Of a stretch of DNA of 41,539 nt, positions 14,201 through 21,891 are shown in pieces. Source of the stretch: an uncultured Clostridiaceae bacterium (GTDB lineage: Bacteria > Bacillota > Clostridia > Lachnospirales > Lachnospiraceae); NCBI GenBank assembly GCA_947177415.1, contig CAMWUK010000024.1, positions 1 through 41,539 on the forward strand, in the 5' to 3' direction. Position 1 is the stretch's first letter. Every line of letters begins with the position of its first letter. Under the pieces are notes generated by a model. It did no database searches. It had not been told where the DNA came from and saw only the letters and a list, made by a program, of their open reading frames with translations. Position numbers and translations under genes: made by a program.

Positions 14201-14804
14201 ATCTCTTTCAAAAAATGGTCAAACAATAGCTATTGGTCTTAGGTCACAAGCAATATCAGACCATTCAATTTCAATAGGTGCAGATTCAAAATCAACAGAT
14301 TTTTATGGTGTATCTTTAGGCACTCTTTCACTATGTGAAGGTGAATCATCAGTAGCTTTAGGTGAATCATCAGTAGCAACAGAAGATTATGTTGTATCAG
14401 TAGGTTCTGGTAATGACAATTCAAATATGTGTACACGCAGAATAGTCAACGTAAAAGACCCAACAAAAGCACAAGATGCAGCAACAAAGAACTATGTAGA
14501 TTCAAAGATTGTTGTTTATACAGCAACATTAACAACTGCTGGCTGGCAAACAGTTGACACTACAACTGAACTTACTAGTGGTATTAAATACTACATACAG
14601 CAAGTAAATATAGACGGAATACAAGAAAGCGACAATCCATTAGTAGATGTTGTACTTTCCACAGCAATAAATACTTTCAATAAAGAACTATCATCATTTG
14701 GTTATATATCTAAAATAGCAACTCATGATGGTAACATATGGGCAACTTGTTTATACAACAAACCGACAGTGAATTTAAATATCAGATTAGTATGTTTCAG
14801 ATAG
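11289..14804 (+). CDS. large repeat fibre/adhesin with YadA-like head and stalk modules
   Basis: 1171 residues from the ATG at 11289 (AGGAG upstream; a GTG at 11280 is less likely). After a short acidic N-terminal region and a run of seven glycines come seven copies of a VVQ...MSQKAV motif and five larger modules. Each module has a beta-roll of AIG/SIG-type repeats (TAIGNNSKAQ, VSIGSRSQAN), then PSVVSVGDG and a RRIVNVKDP...DAATKNYVD stalk motif; the two are the YadA head (Hep_Hag) and YadA stalk signatures of trimeric adhesins. The C-terminal 100 residues (YTATLTTAGWQTVD..., LNIRLVCFR) look like a phage fibre tip domain. It is probably a trimeric virion fibre that binds the host or gut surface. 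Lying between portal and scaffold is unusual for a tail fibre and raises the possibility of a head fibre. Confidence 0.8.
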   Translation: MADKEKEITIEDLPEPISDQDMLLHNIIDGTPDISDLEPNSRQEVYLKYIALNGSGGGGGGGSSVDVVQTTGQSKEAVMSQKAVTDEIDKLGTAAYCNTGNEEGNVPVINSEGKLDNSVIPSLAITDTFVAEDEEQMLNIQGAEKGDICIRTDQNKTYILDETPKKYSRSKTRTTLSDWVELQTPTDEVQSVNGQKGNVVLSAGDVDAYTKEEVDGKVPTIVQTRGTSETDLMSQKAVSNNMLLGDNVKTTGINNVISIGNNSKCYGNYCVTIGDTATCGDSFSKYAVAIGKNSESYNYSVALGSYSKAEAQSVVSVGDGSSSTYYGKRRIVNVKDPVNAQDAATKNYVDNKVAEAGSGVNVVQETGESEEDVMSQKAVTDSLATKVDAVEGKGLSTEDFTTEEKEKLANIPDEIPEVNIVQARGTSTTDVMSQKAVSDNVCFGYDSSINGDGAVAYGAGANASVSSTAIGNNSKAQGISTTAIGSASNGGTQRGTAIGSGAIVGGSDSVSIGYDAQVTNAYSVSIGSRSQANEPSVVSVGDGSSNANYGTRRIVNVKDPENDQDAATKNYVDNKVAEAGGSDVTIVQERGTSQTSVMSQKAVTNNTCFGNGAQVSSASSVVLGYGATSTAQKTISIGEDSVSNELESTAIGCNSKAQAEYSVALGAGSVANEPMVVSVGSGALLSSNYGARRIVNVADPVNERDAATKNYVDSQIAQSSGGSGVTVVQTTGTSEEDVMSQKAVSENTSFGYNSSIKTNYCSAFGKNAKAAGDYSSAFGNGAQANGDYSSAFGDGAIATSPASVALGFNTKASSNYSVSLGESANVGVNSYYALALGSHSKATKPSVVSVGDGTDNANYGTRRIINVRNPEDEQDAATKNYVDSQIAQAGGGSSVTVVQTTGTSEEDVMSQKAVSNNTCFGDGAVNTTNAVAVGKGSTANTNSSIAIGYNSSAISANEEGGQGSEIAIGRESLSKNGQTIAIGLRSQAISDHSISIGADSKSTDFYGVSLGTLSLCEGESSVALGESSVATEDYVVSVGSGNDNSNMCTRRIVNVKDPTKAQDAATKNYVDSKIVVYTATLTTAGWQTVDTTTELTSGIKYYIQQVNIDGIQESDNPLVDVVLSTAINTFNKELSSFGYISKIATHDGNIWATCLYNKPTVNLNIRLVCFR

Positions 14805-14815
14805 GAGGCTAATTT

Positions 14816-15190
14816 ATGGGTCAAGCAATACTTGCAAGTAATATAGACAGAAAAAATTATACTGTTTTATATGACAATGATGATGGGAATAGTGGCACTG
14901 TTACATTAAGTGACAGTGCGGATAACTATGAGTTTTTAGATATTATCATTTGGGATTTTTATGTAACAAGAGTATTTAACAACAGTACAAATAGACCTGT
15001 TGGATTAATGAAGATAGGAGGATATGGTGGTAATTATTTCGAATGGTATTCAGAATCAGTAACAATAAACGGTACATCTATTACTAGAAATTCTGTAACG
15101 CATGGAATAATGCAAGCTAATGGTTCAACAGTTATAGACACTACAACACATATCCCTATACGTTCAGTCATAGGATATTATCACAAATAA
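14816..15190 (+). CDS. small fibre-tip-like protein, paralogue 1
   Basis: 124 residues beginning MGQAILASNIDRKNY, then TVLYDNDDGNSGTVTLSDSA and YEFLDIIIWDFY. The pattern of an exposed VTLSDSA turn followed by a long beta strand is that of the globular beta-sandwich domain at the tip of many Firmicutes phage fibres. AGGAGG lies right after the fibre stop, so it is co-translated. It shares the start and domain with the next gene, and either duplication or alternative receptor binding is possible. Confidence 0.6.
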   Translation: MGQAILASNIDRKNYTVLYDNDDGNSGTVTLSDSADNYEFLDIIIWDFYVTRVFNNSTNRPVGLMKIGGYGGNYFEWYSESVTINGTSITRNSVTHGIMQANGSTVIDTTTHIPIRSVIGYYHK

Positions 15191-15202
15191 GGAGGTAAAT
15201 AT

Positions 15203-15601
15203 ATGGGGCAGGCAATACTATCAGGTAATTCAGGAATCGAAAATTACACACTTTTATACCACAATGAAGATGGAGGAGATGGTGAATTTACTTTATCAGA
15301 ATCCGCAAACAATTTTAAAAGGATAGGCATATATTACTTTTCTAATAATCTTAATTTTCAGAATTACACAGAAATGTTCAATATAAATGAACCAACAACT
15401 AATGGTTCTACACTTCAGGTAATTTATCCTAATGCAGGCGGTACAAATTTTTACATTAGATGTGCCTATGCACATATTAATGGCAATCAATTTATACTTG
15501 GCAGGAATTTTGGAATTAGTATTTCATCAACAGGAACAGTATCATCAGATGGCACTGGTATAAAAGTTTACGAAGTACATGGAATAGAAAGAATAATATA
15601 A
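15203..15601 (+). CDS. small fibre-tip-like protein, paralogue 2
   Basis: 132 residues beginning MGQAILSGNSGIENY, then TLLYHNEDGGDGEFTLSESA. It is clearly related to the preceding gene in the first 40 residues and then diverges (YYFSNNLNFQNYTEMFNI), as expected for two receptor-binding tips derived from one ancestor. AAGGAGG precedes the ATG. Both may be separately encoded tip domains of the large fibre. Confidence 0.6.
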   Translation: MGQAILSGNSGIENYTLLYHNEDGGDGEFTLSESANNFKRIGIYYFSNNLNFQNYTEMFNINEPTTNGSTLQVIYPNAGGTNFYIRCAYAHINGNQFILGRNFGISISSTGTVSSDGTGIKVYEVHGIERII

Positions 15602-15614
15602 AGGGGTTGTGTGA

Positions 15615-15911
15615 ATGTTTTATCCGCATTTTGGACACGAAATGGAACGTAAAGAAACTTTGGTTGAACACGCAGCAATAGCAAAGAAGTATTTACAGAA
15701 AATCCCAAGTAAGAAAGACTTTGACGATTTGATAGACCAAGTACCTTTATCACCGACAGAGTATCAAATAATCGTAAAGAAATTCAAGAAGTTCAGAAGT
15801 GTGATTCAGATAGCCAGTGAATTATATATATCTACATCGACAGTATATAATTATCAAAGAAGCGGATTAGTAAAAGTATATTATTTTCTTGAATATAGAA
15901 AATGTATATAA
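15615..15911 (+). CDS. small sigma-like helix-turn-helix protein
   Basis: 98 residues. Residues 45-85 (LSPTEYQIIVKKFKKFRSVI, then QIASELYISTSTVYNYQRSG) have the pattern of a sigma region 4-type or LuxR-type HTH with a STSTVYNY recognition helix. It is preceded by AGGGG. A DNA-binding protein in the middle of the structural operon suggests a late regulator; its target is unknown. It ends abruptly in YRKCI. Confidence 0.55.
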   Translation: MFYPHFGHEMERKETLVEHAAIAKKYLQKIPSKKDFDDLIDQVPLSPTEYQIIVKKFKKFRSVIQIASELYISTSTVYNYQRSGLVKVYYFLEYRKCI

Positions 15912-15976
15912 ACATAGAACATAACTTATAATAACAAACTCAAATAAAGAGTAATATGGGTTAAGAGGTGAATTAA

Positions 15977-16531
15977 TTGAATCCTTATAATCCATATTTT
16001 TTTAATAACTATCAGAATGGTTACCCAAACTACATGGCACCACAAATGAATAGGCTTAATAATCTTGAGAACCAATACCAAGCATATCAGAATCAGAATA
16101 TGAATCAAGTACCAAATATGAATCAAACACCGCAAGTATTACAAGGTAAAGCAGTTGATTCAATAGACGTGGTAAAAGCTATGGATGTACCTTTAGATGG
16201 TTCTATAACATATTTCCCAAAGACTGATGGTACTGCAATATACACCAAACAATTACAATCAGATGGAACAAGCAGGATTAATACATATGAGATAAGTATT
16301 AATTCAGGTAATATGCCATCTGTTTTTCCGAATAATGGTGTAAATAAGGAAGATATAGAAAAGATATATTCTGATATATCTGAAGTAAAAAAGAGCCTAG
16401 AAGATAACCTAGAAGCCATACACAGAGAGATGAACAGTCTACTTAACAGGTTTGATGAATTTCAAGGTGAAATGATGGTAGCTAATGAAAAAAATTTATC
16501 TTCAAATAACAAAACTAAAGGGGCGAAATAG
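15977..16531 (+). CDS. phage protein of unknown function, Asn/Gln-rich N terminus
   Basis: 184 residues from a TTG at 15977 with GAGGTG seven bases upstream. Residues 1-55 are rich in Asn, Gln, Tyr and Pro (low complexity). Then VDSIDVVKAMDVPLDGSIT and FPKTDGTAIYTKQLQSDGTS resemble a short beta domain seen in virion-associated proteins of gut Firmicutes phages. The C-terminal third is a predicted coiled coil (EDIEKIYSDISEVKKSLEDN). It is probably a head-associated or structural accessory protein. The function is not known. Confidence 0.55.
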   Translation: MNPYNPYFFNNYQNGYPNYMAPQMNRLNNLENQYQAYQNQNMNQVPNMNQTPQVLQGKAVDSIDVVKAMDVPLDGSITYFPKTDGTAIYTKQLQSDGTSRINTYEISINSGNMPSVFPNNGVNKEDIEKIYSDISEVKKSLEDNLEAIHREMNSLLNRFDEFQGEMMVANEKNLSSNNKTKGAK

Positions 16532-16774
16532 ATGACTGAATTTAACCCAATGATGTTATTACAGATGCTTAAAGGAAAGAGCCCTAAAGACATGGTAATG
16601 AACATGATTCAGAACCAAATGTCTAACAATCCTGTTGTAAGCAACATGATGAACTTAGCAAATAGCGGAGATAAATCAGGAGTAGAGACTGTTGCAAGGA
16701 ATCTATTCAAGACACAAGGAAGAGACTTTAATGCAGAGTTTTCGGAATTTATGAAAATGATAAATAAAAAATAG
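16532..16774 (+). CDS. small Met-rich helical protein of unknown function
   Basis: 80 residues, starting directly after the TAG of the preceding gene (MTEFNPMMLLQMLKGKSP), Met- and Asn-rich and helical. The ribosome-binding site GGGG lies at the end of the upstream gene. No family recognised. The pair may work together. Confidence 0.55.
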   Translation: MTEFNPMMLLQMLKGKSPKDMVMNMIQNQMSNNPVVSNMMNLANSGDKSGVETVARNLFKTQGRDFNAEFSEFMKMINKK

Positions 16775-16781
16775 CGGTGTT

Positions 16782-17369
16782 TTAATTATCTGCATATCTC
16801 CAAATATATCCAAAGGCTGATTTACTTTTTGAAAGTCTTAAAGCATAAGATATTATTTGTTGTGGATATTTATTCAATGATTTAAATTCATCTGCTGCTT
16901 CTCCGATACTATTCCATCTTTTAATTAATTTATTATTTAAATCATATTGGTTTATTTTGATAGCAAAATCACCTTTTTTAAAACAGTGTTTTGGAGTTTT
17001 ATATAACCCAATCCTAAATCCCTCTCTAATATTATGGCTTTGAGTACACCATTCAAGATTATCAACACAATTATTTTTTTTGTTCCCATCTATATGGTTA
17101 ATATAAGGCAGGTTACTAGTATTAGGTATAAATTCTTCTGCAACTAATTTATGAATTCTTTTATGAACATGAATATTATTTTTTGACAATATTACTTCAT
17201 TGTATCCTCTTGAATTAGTACATTGTTTTAAAATTCTTTCTTTTCTTAATACTTTTGTTTGGTTTCTCAAACAACTATTTACATAGCTTTGCAATCTTTT
17301 AACATTACCAAAATTACTAATTTTATATAATCCCTCATATCCTTTGATATCTTTCCATATTTCTTCCAT
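16782..17369 (-). CDS. free-standing HNH homing endonuclease (NUMOD4-HNH-NUMOD1)
   Basis: 195 residues from the ATG at 17369 (AAGGA upstream). Residues 1-40 carry a NUMOD4 motif (EEIWKDIKGYEGLYKISNFG), the centre an HNH core (VHKRIHKLVAEEFIPN, YINHIDGNKKNNCVDNLEWC), and the C terminus a NUMOD1-like DNA-binding repeat (IKINQYDLNNKLIKRWNSIG, EAADEF). Such enzymes cut a specific site and are copied into it. It is the only minus-strand gene in the late operon, seven bases after the preceding stop, and disrupts nothing visible. A possible own promoter (TTGTGA, 17 bp, TATTAT on the minus strand) lies in the 250-base gap at 17370-17621. Confidence 0.9.
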   Translation of the reverse strand: MEEIWKDIKGYEGLYKISNFGNVKRLQSYVNSCLRNQTKVLRKERILKQCTNSRGYNEVILSKNNIHVHKRIHKLVAEEFIPNTSNLPYINHIDGNKKNNCVDNLEWCTQSHNIREGFRIGLYKTPKHCFKKGDFAIKINQYDLNNKLIKRWNSIGEAADEFKSLNKYPQQIISYALRLSKSKSAFGYIWRYADN

Positions 17370-17621
17370 AATATATCCTTTCTTGTCTTGAATAATAAAA
17401 AGATTAATCCAAGCACAAGAATAATATATAAATATAAATTCTCGTGTTTGCATAAATCTTCTTGTTATATAAATAATATCAAAAATTTATATTTTTCACA
17501 AGTTGATTTTACATACTAGCTAAAACACATTTAAAGTAAAGATTTATTGATACCCTACACATACACTGCAATATACTCTTTTCTAAAAGTGTTTTAAATA
17601 AATTTTTAAGGAGTTGTTTTT

Positions 17622-18461
17622 ATGTCAATGGGAGAAATGAGCCCTGCTGATATTGCGGCTTTGACTGGCAATAATGGCAACAACAGAAGTAATGACGGAT
17701 TTGGTGATTGCACAGGTGCATGGTGGATTATCATTTTTGTTCTGTTCTTTGCTTTTGGCGGTTGGGGCAACGGATTCGGCAATCGTAATGGCAACGGAAA
17801 TGGAGGGTGTGACGTGAACATTCTACCAGTAAACGGAGGATTCGGAGGTTTTGGTGGCGGATACAATGCTTGTTGTACTCCTGCAACGCAACAGCAAATG
17901 ACTGATGCATTTAACTTCTCGAAACTTGACAACATTACGTCTGCAATCAATACAGGCATCTGTGATTCCACCTATGCATTAAACAATGCAATCAACGGAG
18001 TAAATAGCACTGTTGCAGATTGTTGTTGCAAAACTCAAACCAATATGCTTCAAGGCTTTAACGGAGTAGACAAGAGCCTTTGCAGTGGATTTAACAGCGT
18101 AAACAGTGGGATTAATAATCTCGGTTTCCGTATGCAACAATGCTGCTGTGATACGCAGAAAGAAATCATTGAATCAAGAAATCAGGCTTATAGGAACACC
18201 TGTGATATTATCAATTCAGGTAATGCAAATACTCAACGCATCATAGACCACTTAACACAGAATGAGATACAAACTTTGAGGACTGAACTCCAGTCTGCAC
18301 AGTTGCAATTAAGCAACAATGCACAAACTCAAACTTTGGTCAATCAGTTAAGACCTTGTCCGATTCCGGCTTACATCTCATGCAGCCCTTACACATCATA
18401 TAATCCAACAAGTTTATATGGGAACAATGGCTGTGGATGCAACAGCGGATGCGGACTTTAA
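17622..18461 (+). CDS. glycine-rich, Cys-rich phage protein with one hydrophobic segment
   Basis: 279 residues. The N-terminal third has a hydrophobic stretch (AWWIIIFVLFFAFGGWG, about residues 33-49) followed by Gly/Asn repeats; the middle has CCC clusters (VADCCCKTQTNMLQGFN, QQCCCDTQKEIIE) and a helical region; the C terminus is Cys- and Gly-rich (GCGCNSGCGL). A similar protein accompanies the next gene in many gut Firmicutes phages and prophages, usually without a known role. Its place before the scaffold and capsid suggests a virion component. AAGGAG precedes the start. Confidence 0.6.
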   Translation: MSMGEMSPADIAALTGNNGNNRSNDGFGDCTGAWWIIIFVLFFAFGGWGNGFGNRNGNGNGGCDVNILPVNGGFGGFGGGYNACCTPATQQQMTDAFNFSKLDNITSAINTGICDSTYALNNAINGVNSTVADCCCKTQTNMLQGFNGVDKSLCSGFNSVNSGINNLGFRMQQCCCDTQKEIIESRNQAYRNTCDIINSGNANTQRIIDHLTQNEIQTLRTELQSAQLQLSNNAQTQTLVNQLRPCPIPAYISCSPYTSYNPTSLYGNNGCGCNSGCGL

Positions 18462-18542
18462 TATAAATTGAACACACTTTAATTCAGAGGAATCCTACAT
18501 ATATATTTTTCTCTTGTTTCCGCAATTATGCGTGATTAATAC

Positions 18543-18574
18543 GATACAGTATGTTTTATCATGCATACTGTATC
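18543..18574 (+). other. perfect 11-bp inverted repeat in the intergenic gap
   Basis: GATACAGTATG (18543-18553) pairs exactly with CATACTGTATC (18564-18574) around a 10-base loop. It lies in the 138-base gap before the next gene, 20 bases ahead of its ribosome-binding site AAGGGGG. With no T-run it is more likely an RNA processing or stability hairpin, or a protein-binding site, than a terminator. Confidence 0.6.
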
Positions 18575-18599
18575 TAAATTTATATAAGGGGGTAATCAG

Positions 18600-19013
18600 A
18601 TGGCTAATTGTAAGCCCATATGTAAACTTTGTAATAGACTTGTGATATCACAGGCAATAACATTTGATGGAACAAGTTTAGTAGTTAATTTACCAGCAGG
18701 AAGTTATAATAACTGCTCTAAATACTGTGTAGTTCTTGCACAAGCAATACCTACAACGACTACAATAGCTGCACCTGTTGTATTTACGATAGGAACAGGT
18801 ACGGTTCAGTATCCGTTAGTAAACAGATGTTGTAGACCTGTAAGTGCTTGTGGAGTACGCACAAGAACACGTTACTCTTTAGTTGTAGAAACGACTGCCA
18901 CTAGTGCAGTATTCAAGATGTTAGGCAGACCTTGCTGTCAACCTAATAATAATTTAACTTCAGTAGATGGAACAGCACCAGCTGCTCCTGCACCTGCAAC
19001 ACCTACTACTTAA
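18600..19013 (+). CDS. Cys-rich beta protein of a conserved gut-phage family
   Basis: 137 residues. MANCKPICKLCNRLVISQ at the N terminus, a long beta-rich body (TFDGTSLVVNLPAGSYN, RTRTRYSLVVETTATSA) and a Pro/Ala/Thr tail. Six or more conserved Cys pairs occur (RCCRPVSACG, PCCQPNN). I recognise this as a protein that often travels with the preceding gene in phages of gut Clostridia; its role is not established. A capsid decoration or head-fibre role would fit the position. GGGGG precedes the ATG. Confidence 0.6.
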   Translation: MANCKPICKLCNRLVISQAITFDGTSLVVNLPAGSYNNCSKYCVVLAQAIPTTTTIAAPVVFTIGTGTVQYPLVNRCCRPVSACGVRTRTRYSLVVETTATSAVFKMLGRPCCQPNNNLTSVDGTAPAAPAPATPTT

Positions 19014-19031
19014 ATATAAGGAGGGAATAAT

Positions 19032-19523
19032 ATGTTAGACCAATTAAAAGACAAACTCGTTTGTGAACTTAAAGATGTAAGCAAAGACGGAGTAAAAACA
19101 GGCAATATAGAATACTTATCCAAACTTGCAGAAACATACAAGAATTTAAACAAGGCTGAAAAGGAGGAAGTTGAAACAATGATGTATGATGAAAGAATGA
19201 ATCCTAGATATGAAAGAAGTTATCGTGGTGGTGACTATTATGATATGCATGATGGCAGAGAAAGAGAAACTTTCGGAAGACGTGACAGCAGAGGTAGATA
19301 TTCTGATGGTGTAAGACCAGTTGAAGAATTCTACAATGATTACATGGGAGCAAAAAGAAGATACAGAACAGGAGCTGCTTCACCTCATGAAATGGCAGAT
19401 GGATTAGATATGATGATGAAACATATCGCAATGCTAATTGAAGATATCTATAAAGAATGTGAATCAGAAGAAGAACGCAGGATTATGGATAAGCACATCA
19501 AACGCATTTCAGAAGTTCGCTAG
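19032..19523 (+). CDS. phage protein of unknown function, helical with Arg/Gly/Tyr linker
   Basis: 163 residues: an N-terminal helical part (MLDQLKDKLVCELKDVSKDG), a central low-complexity linker rich in Arg, Gly, Asp and Tyr (residues about 53-95), and a C-terminal helical pair with many Met and acidic residues (DMMMKHIAMLIEDIYKECES). It belongs to the same conserved cluster as its two neighbours and closes it, with a terminator right after. AGGAGGG precedes the ATG. Confidence 0.55.
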   Translation: MLDQLKDKLVCELKDVSKDGVKTGNIEYLSKLAETYKNLNKAEKEEVETMMYDERMNPRYERSYRGGDYYDMHDGRERETFGRRDSRGRYSDGVRPVEEFYNDYMGAKRRYRTGAASPHEMADGLDMMMKHIAMLIEDIYKECESEEERRIMDKHIKRISEVR

Positions 19524-19540
19524 CATAAATAAATATAGAT

Positions 19541-19579
19541 AATAGGTATTAATCTTATAGGTTGATACCTATTTTTTTT
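19541..19579 (+). terminator. intrinsic terminator ending the first late-gene block
   Basis: AATAGGTAT (19541-19549) pairs with ATACCTATT (19565-19573), with an inner AATC/GGTT pairing and a short loop, and ends in a run of eight T (19572-19579). Transcription must restart, or be antiterminated, to reach the scaffold and capsid genes. Confidence 0.85.
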
Positions 19580-19609
19580 GTTAATCTTTTCGGTTAGGAG
19601 GGTTTTCTT

Positions 19610-20002
19610 ATGATGATATCTAGGAAACAACACGAAGATAATTTAAAGAAATACGTTGAATTATGTAGCACAGGTATAACATATGTCGAGATGGCAAAAA
19701 TTATAGGTGTAACTACTAATACTCTTAGACAGTATAAGAAAAAGACAGGAGTATCTAAAAAAGATAATACAGCAGAAAAGGAAGAAATGTTTAACAAGAT
19801 TAAAGAACTATATTTAAGCGGAATGAAATTACCTGATATTTCTAGTTGTTTAGGAATAAATCCAAGAGTAATTTCTTCATATAAATATCAGTTGGGATTA
19901 ACAGACAAAAACCATAAGCCAAAAAATGTTAAAGGTAAAGAATACTACAAAATAATTATGAACAATTTAAAGGCAATGGCAAGCGATATAGAGAAGCAAT
20001 AA
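19610..20002 (+). CDS. DNA-binding protein with two helix-turn-helix motifs
   Basis: 130 residues. Two copies of an HTH pattern are visible: GITYVEMAKIIGVTTNTLRQ (about residues 23-42) and GMKLPDISSCLGINPRVISS (about 70-89), each followed by a basic tail. GGAGGG precedes ATG 19610. It is the first gene after the terminator and is followed by a gap with two repeated hairpins before the capsid operon, so it may regulate that operon. The targets are unknown. Confidence 0.6.
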   Translation: MMISRKQHEDNLKKYVELCSTGITYVEMAKIIGVTTNTLRQYKKKTGVSKKDNTAEKEEMFNKIKELYLSGMKLPDISSCLGINPRVISSYKYQLGLTDKNHKPKNVKGKEYYKIIMNNLKAMASDIEKQ

Positions 20003-20074
20003 TAACTACAACATATATACAAATTATCTACACATACAAATATCAACACCTCTTATTATGTTAAAATTATACAT

Positions 20075-20158
20075 ATTATCCGAACACTGGAAAGCGGTGT
20101 ATAAAACGATTTTAGATAATAACAAAATTATCCAAACACTGTGAAGCTGTGTATAAAA
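20075..20158 (+). repeat. two direct repeats with hairpins before the scaffold gene
   Basis: Two 32-bp units, 20075-20106 and 20127-20158, match closely and begin ATTATCC, then ACACT..., and end GTGTATAAAA. The first forms a 6-bp stem (ACACTG with CGGTGT, loop GAAAG) and the second a weaker version. They sit between the HTH gene and the scaffold ribosome-binding site. They could be operators of the HTH protein or RNA hairpins that set capsid gene expression. Confidence 0.55.
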
Positions 20159-20183
20159 AATTTGATAATTTGAGGTGTATTTA

Positions 20184-20693
20184 ATGGAAGGTATATTAAA
20201 TATCTTATCCAGCGAAGGAATTGAATTAAGCGATGAAGTTAAGAGCAAGATAACAAAGAGTTTAGCCACTGAATACAAGACGATAGCTGAATACTCTAAG
20301 CTTAGAAAGAAACTTGAAGATGCTAACACGATGCTTAGTGATTCTAACACGAGATTAGAATCCAAGAGTTCACTTGAGAAAGACTTAGAGAAGCTAAGAG
20401 GCGAACACTCTAACCTATGTAAACTTTACGAAGAAAGCAAGAACAACGCATACAAACTAGATGTCTTAAAGACAGGAGTTAATGAAAAGTTCGTTGACTT
20501 TGTCACATCAGACATTTTGAAGAACAAAGCGGATGACCAAGATTTTGCAGAACTTCTTAGCAGTTATATTGAGAACAATCCTCAATATTTAAGCAACAAT
20601 TTTATGTCCGTCAGCACATCACCTCAAAGTAATAATCCGTCAGATGCTACCACTTCCAGTGACATGATTAACAAACTAATTAGAGGTGGATGA
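20184..20693 (+). CDS. capsid scaffolding protein (probable)
   Basis: 169 residues from the ATG at 20184 (GAGGTG upstream; a GTG at 20175 lies inside that site). Long charged helices (YSKLRKKLEDANTMLSDSN, then LEKDLEKLRGEHSNLCKLY) predict a coiled coil, with an acidic middle and a Ser/Thr/Asn tail ending in DMINKLIRGG. This is the usual layout of phage gp20-type scaffolds. It lies directly before the capsid gene, whose start overlaps its stop. Confidence 0.75.
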   Translation: MEGILNILSSEGIELSDEVKSKITKSLATEYKTIAEYSKLRKKLEDANTMLSDSNTRLESKSSLEKDLEKLRGEHSNLCKLYEESKNNAYKLDVLKTGVNEKFVDFVTSDILKNKADDQDFAELLSSYIENNPQYLSNNFMSVSTSPQSNNPSDATTSSDMINKLIRGG

Positions 20694-20695
20694 GA

Positions 20696-21871
20696 ATGGC
20701 AAGCGAAATTTCAAGGCAAAATGTTGAAGCCCTTATTCGCAAACAGATAACATCTGAAATTATTCAAGGGGCTATCAATGAATCGGCAGTATTAAAGTAT
20801 TTTAGAAGATTACCTAACATGACTGCACAACAGGTACAGATGCCTGTACTAGACAATCTTCCAGTAGCATATTGGCAGACGAGCGACACTGCGATGAAAC
20901 GCACAAGCACAATGGCATGGAAAAACAAATTTATCAATGCCGAAGAATTGGCAGTAATCGTTCCGATTTCAGAGAACGTAGTTAACGATGCAAGCGTTGA
21001 TTTGTGGGCAGAAATCAGACCCAGATTGTTTGAAGCGATGGGTAAGAAGATAGACGAAGCAATCCTCATGGGCAGAGATAAACCTCAAGGATTCCGTTTA
21101 GGCTTAGTTGATTCGGCTATTAATGCAGGAGCAACTGTTGCAAGCACGAACGATTTGTACAAAGACCTTAATAGTGCAATGAGCTTTGTAGAAGAAAGCG
21201 ACTTTGACCCGACAGCAGTACTCGGACCTGTGGCATTAAAATCTGCTTTCAGAATGTTAGTTGACAGTACAGGGCAACCGATTAGAGGAACTGAAATAGA
21301 TTCCATTCCGAAATATTTCGTAAAGAATGGCGGATGGGATAAAACGAAAGCAAAGATGCTTGTTGGTGACTTTAGCCAAGCAGTATATGCAATCAGACAG
21401 GATATTACTTTTGACGTATTCAGAGAGGGTTCAATCTATGACCCTGTAACGAAAGAATTACTGTATGCATTGATGCAACAAGATATGCTCGCAATTCGTG
21501 CGGTAATGCGTATTGGTTGGGAAGTACCGAACCCGATTACCTCTTTGCAGCCTGACAACTCTGTAAGGTTCCCATTTGCAGTTATCCTGAACACTCCTGC
21601 ACCGACTGAACACAGCGTAACCTTTACGGTTAAAGACAATGCATCTACACCGAAAGCAGTAGAGGGAGCAACTGTGTACTTCAGCGGAACGGAGAAAAAG
21701 ACTGATGATGCTGGTAAAGCTGTATTCGAAGTTATCGAGGACAACACCTATGCATACGCAGTAACGAATGCAGGCAAGACCATTAAAGATAAGACCAGCC
21801 AATTCGGAGCAGTTGAAGTTAAAGGAAAGAACGCAACTGTTGATGTAACTCTCCCAGCCCCGAAGAACTAA
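20696..21871 (+). CDS. major capsid protein (HK97 fold) with C-terminal Ig-like domain
   Basis: 391 residues. The N-terminal part (EISRQNVEALIRKQITSEI), central (WKNKFINAEELAVIVPISEN, then VPISENVVNDASVDLW), and DITFDVFREGSIYD and RAVMRIGWEV segments are typical of HK97-fold capsid proteins of Firmicutes siphophages. Residues from about 300 (HSVTFTVKDNASTPKAVEGA) form an extra Ig-like or carboxypeptidase-regulatory-like beta domain that would project from the capsid surface. The ATG at 20696 has AGGTGG nine bases upstream; an alternative at 20690 overlaps the scaffold stop (ATGA). Confidence 0.9.
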   Translation: MASEISRQNVEALIRKQITSEIIQGAINESAVLKYFRRLPNMTAQQVQMPVLDNLPVAYWQTSDTAMKRTSTMAWKNKFINAEELAVIVPISENVVNDASVDLWAEIRPRLFEAMGKKIDEAILMGRDKPQGFRLGLVDSAINAGATVASTNDLYKDLNSAMSFVEESDFDPTAVLGPVALKSAFRMLVDSTGQPIRGTEIDSIPKYFVKNGGWDKTKAKMLVGDFSQAVYAIRQDITFDVFREGSIYDPVTKELLYALMQQDMLAIRAVMRIGWEVPNPITSLQPDNSVRFPFAVILNTPAPTEHSVTFTVKDNASTPKAVEGATVYFSGTEKKTDDAGKAVFEVIEDNTYAYAVTNAGKTIKDKTSQFGAVEVKGKNATVDVTLPAPKN

Positions 21872-21891
21872 ATTAAGAAAGAGTGATAGAT

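Noticed and set aside
11289-15601. Diversity-generating retroelement acting on the two tip paralogues
   Set aside because: No reverse transcriptase gene and no template repeat with A-biased differences; the paralogues differ at all base types and in length.
16782-17369. HNH endonuclease as part of a group I intron
   Set aside because: Flanking genes are intact and complete, with no split gene and no recognisable intron core; it is free-standing.
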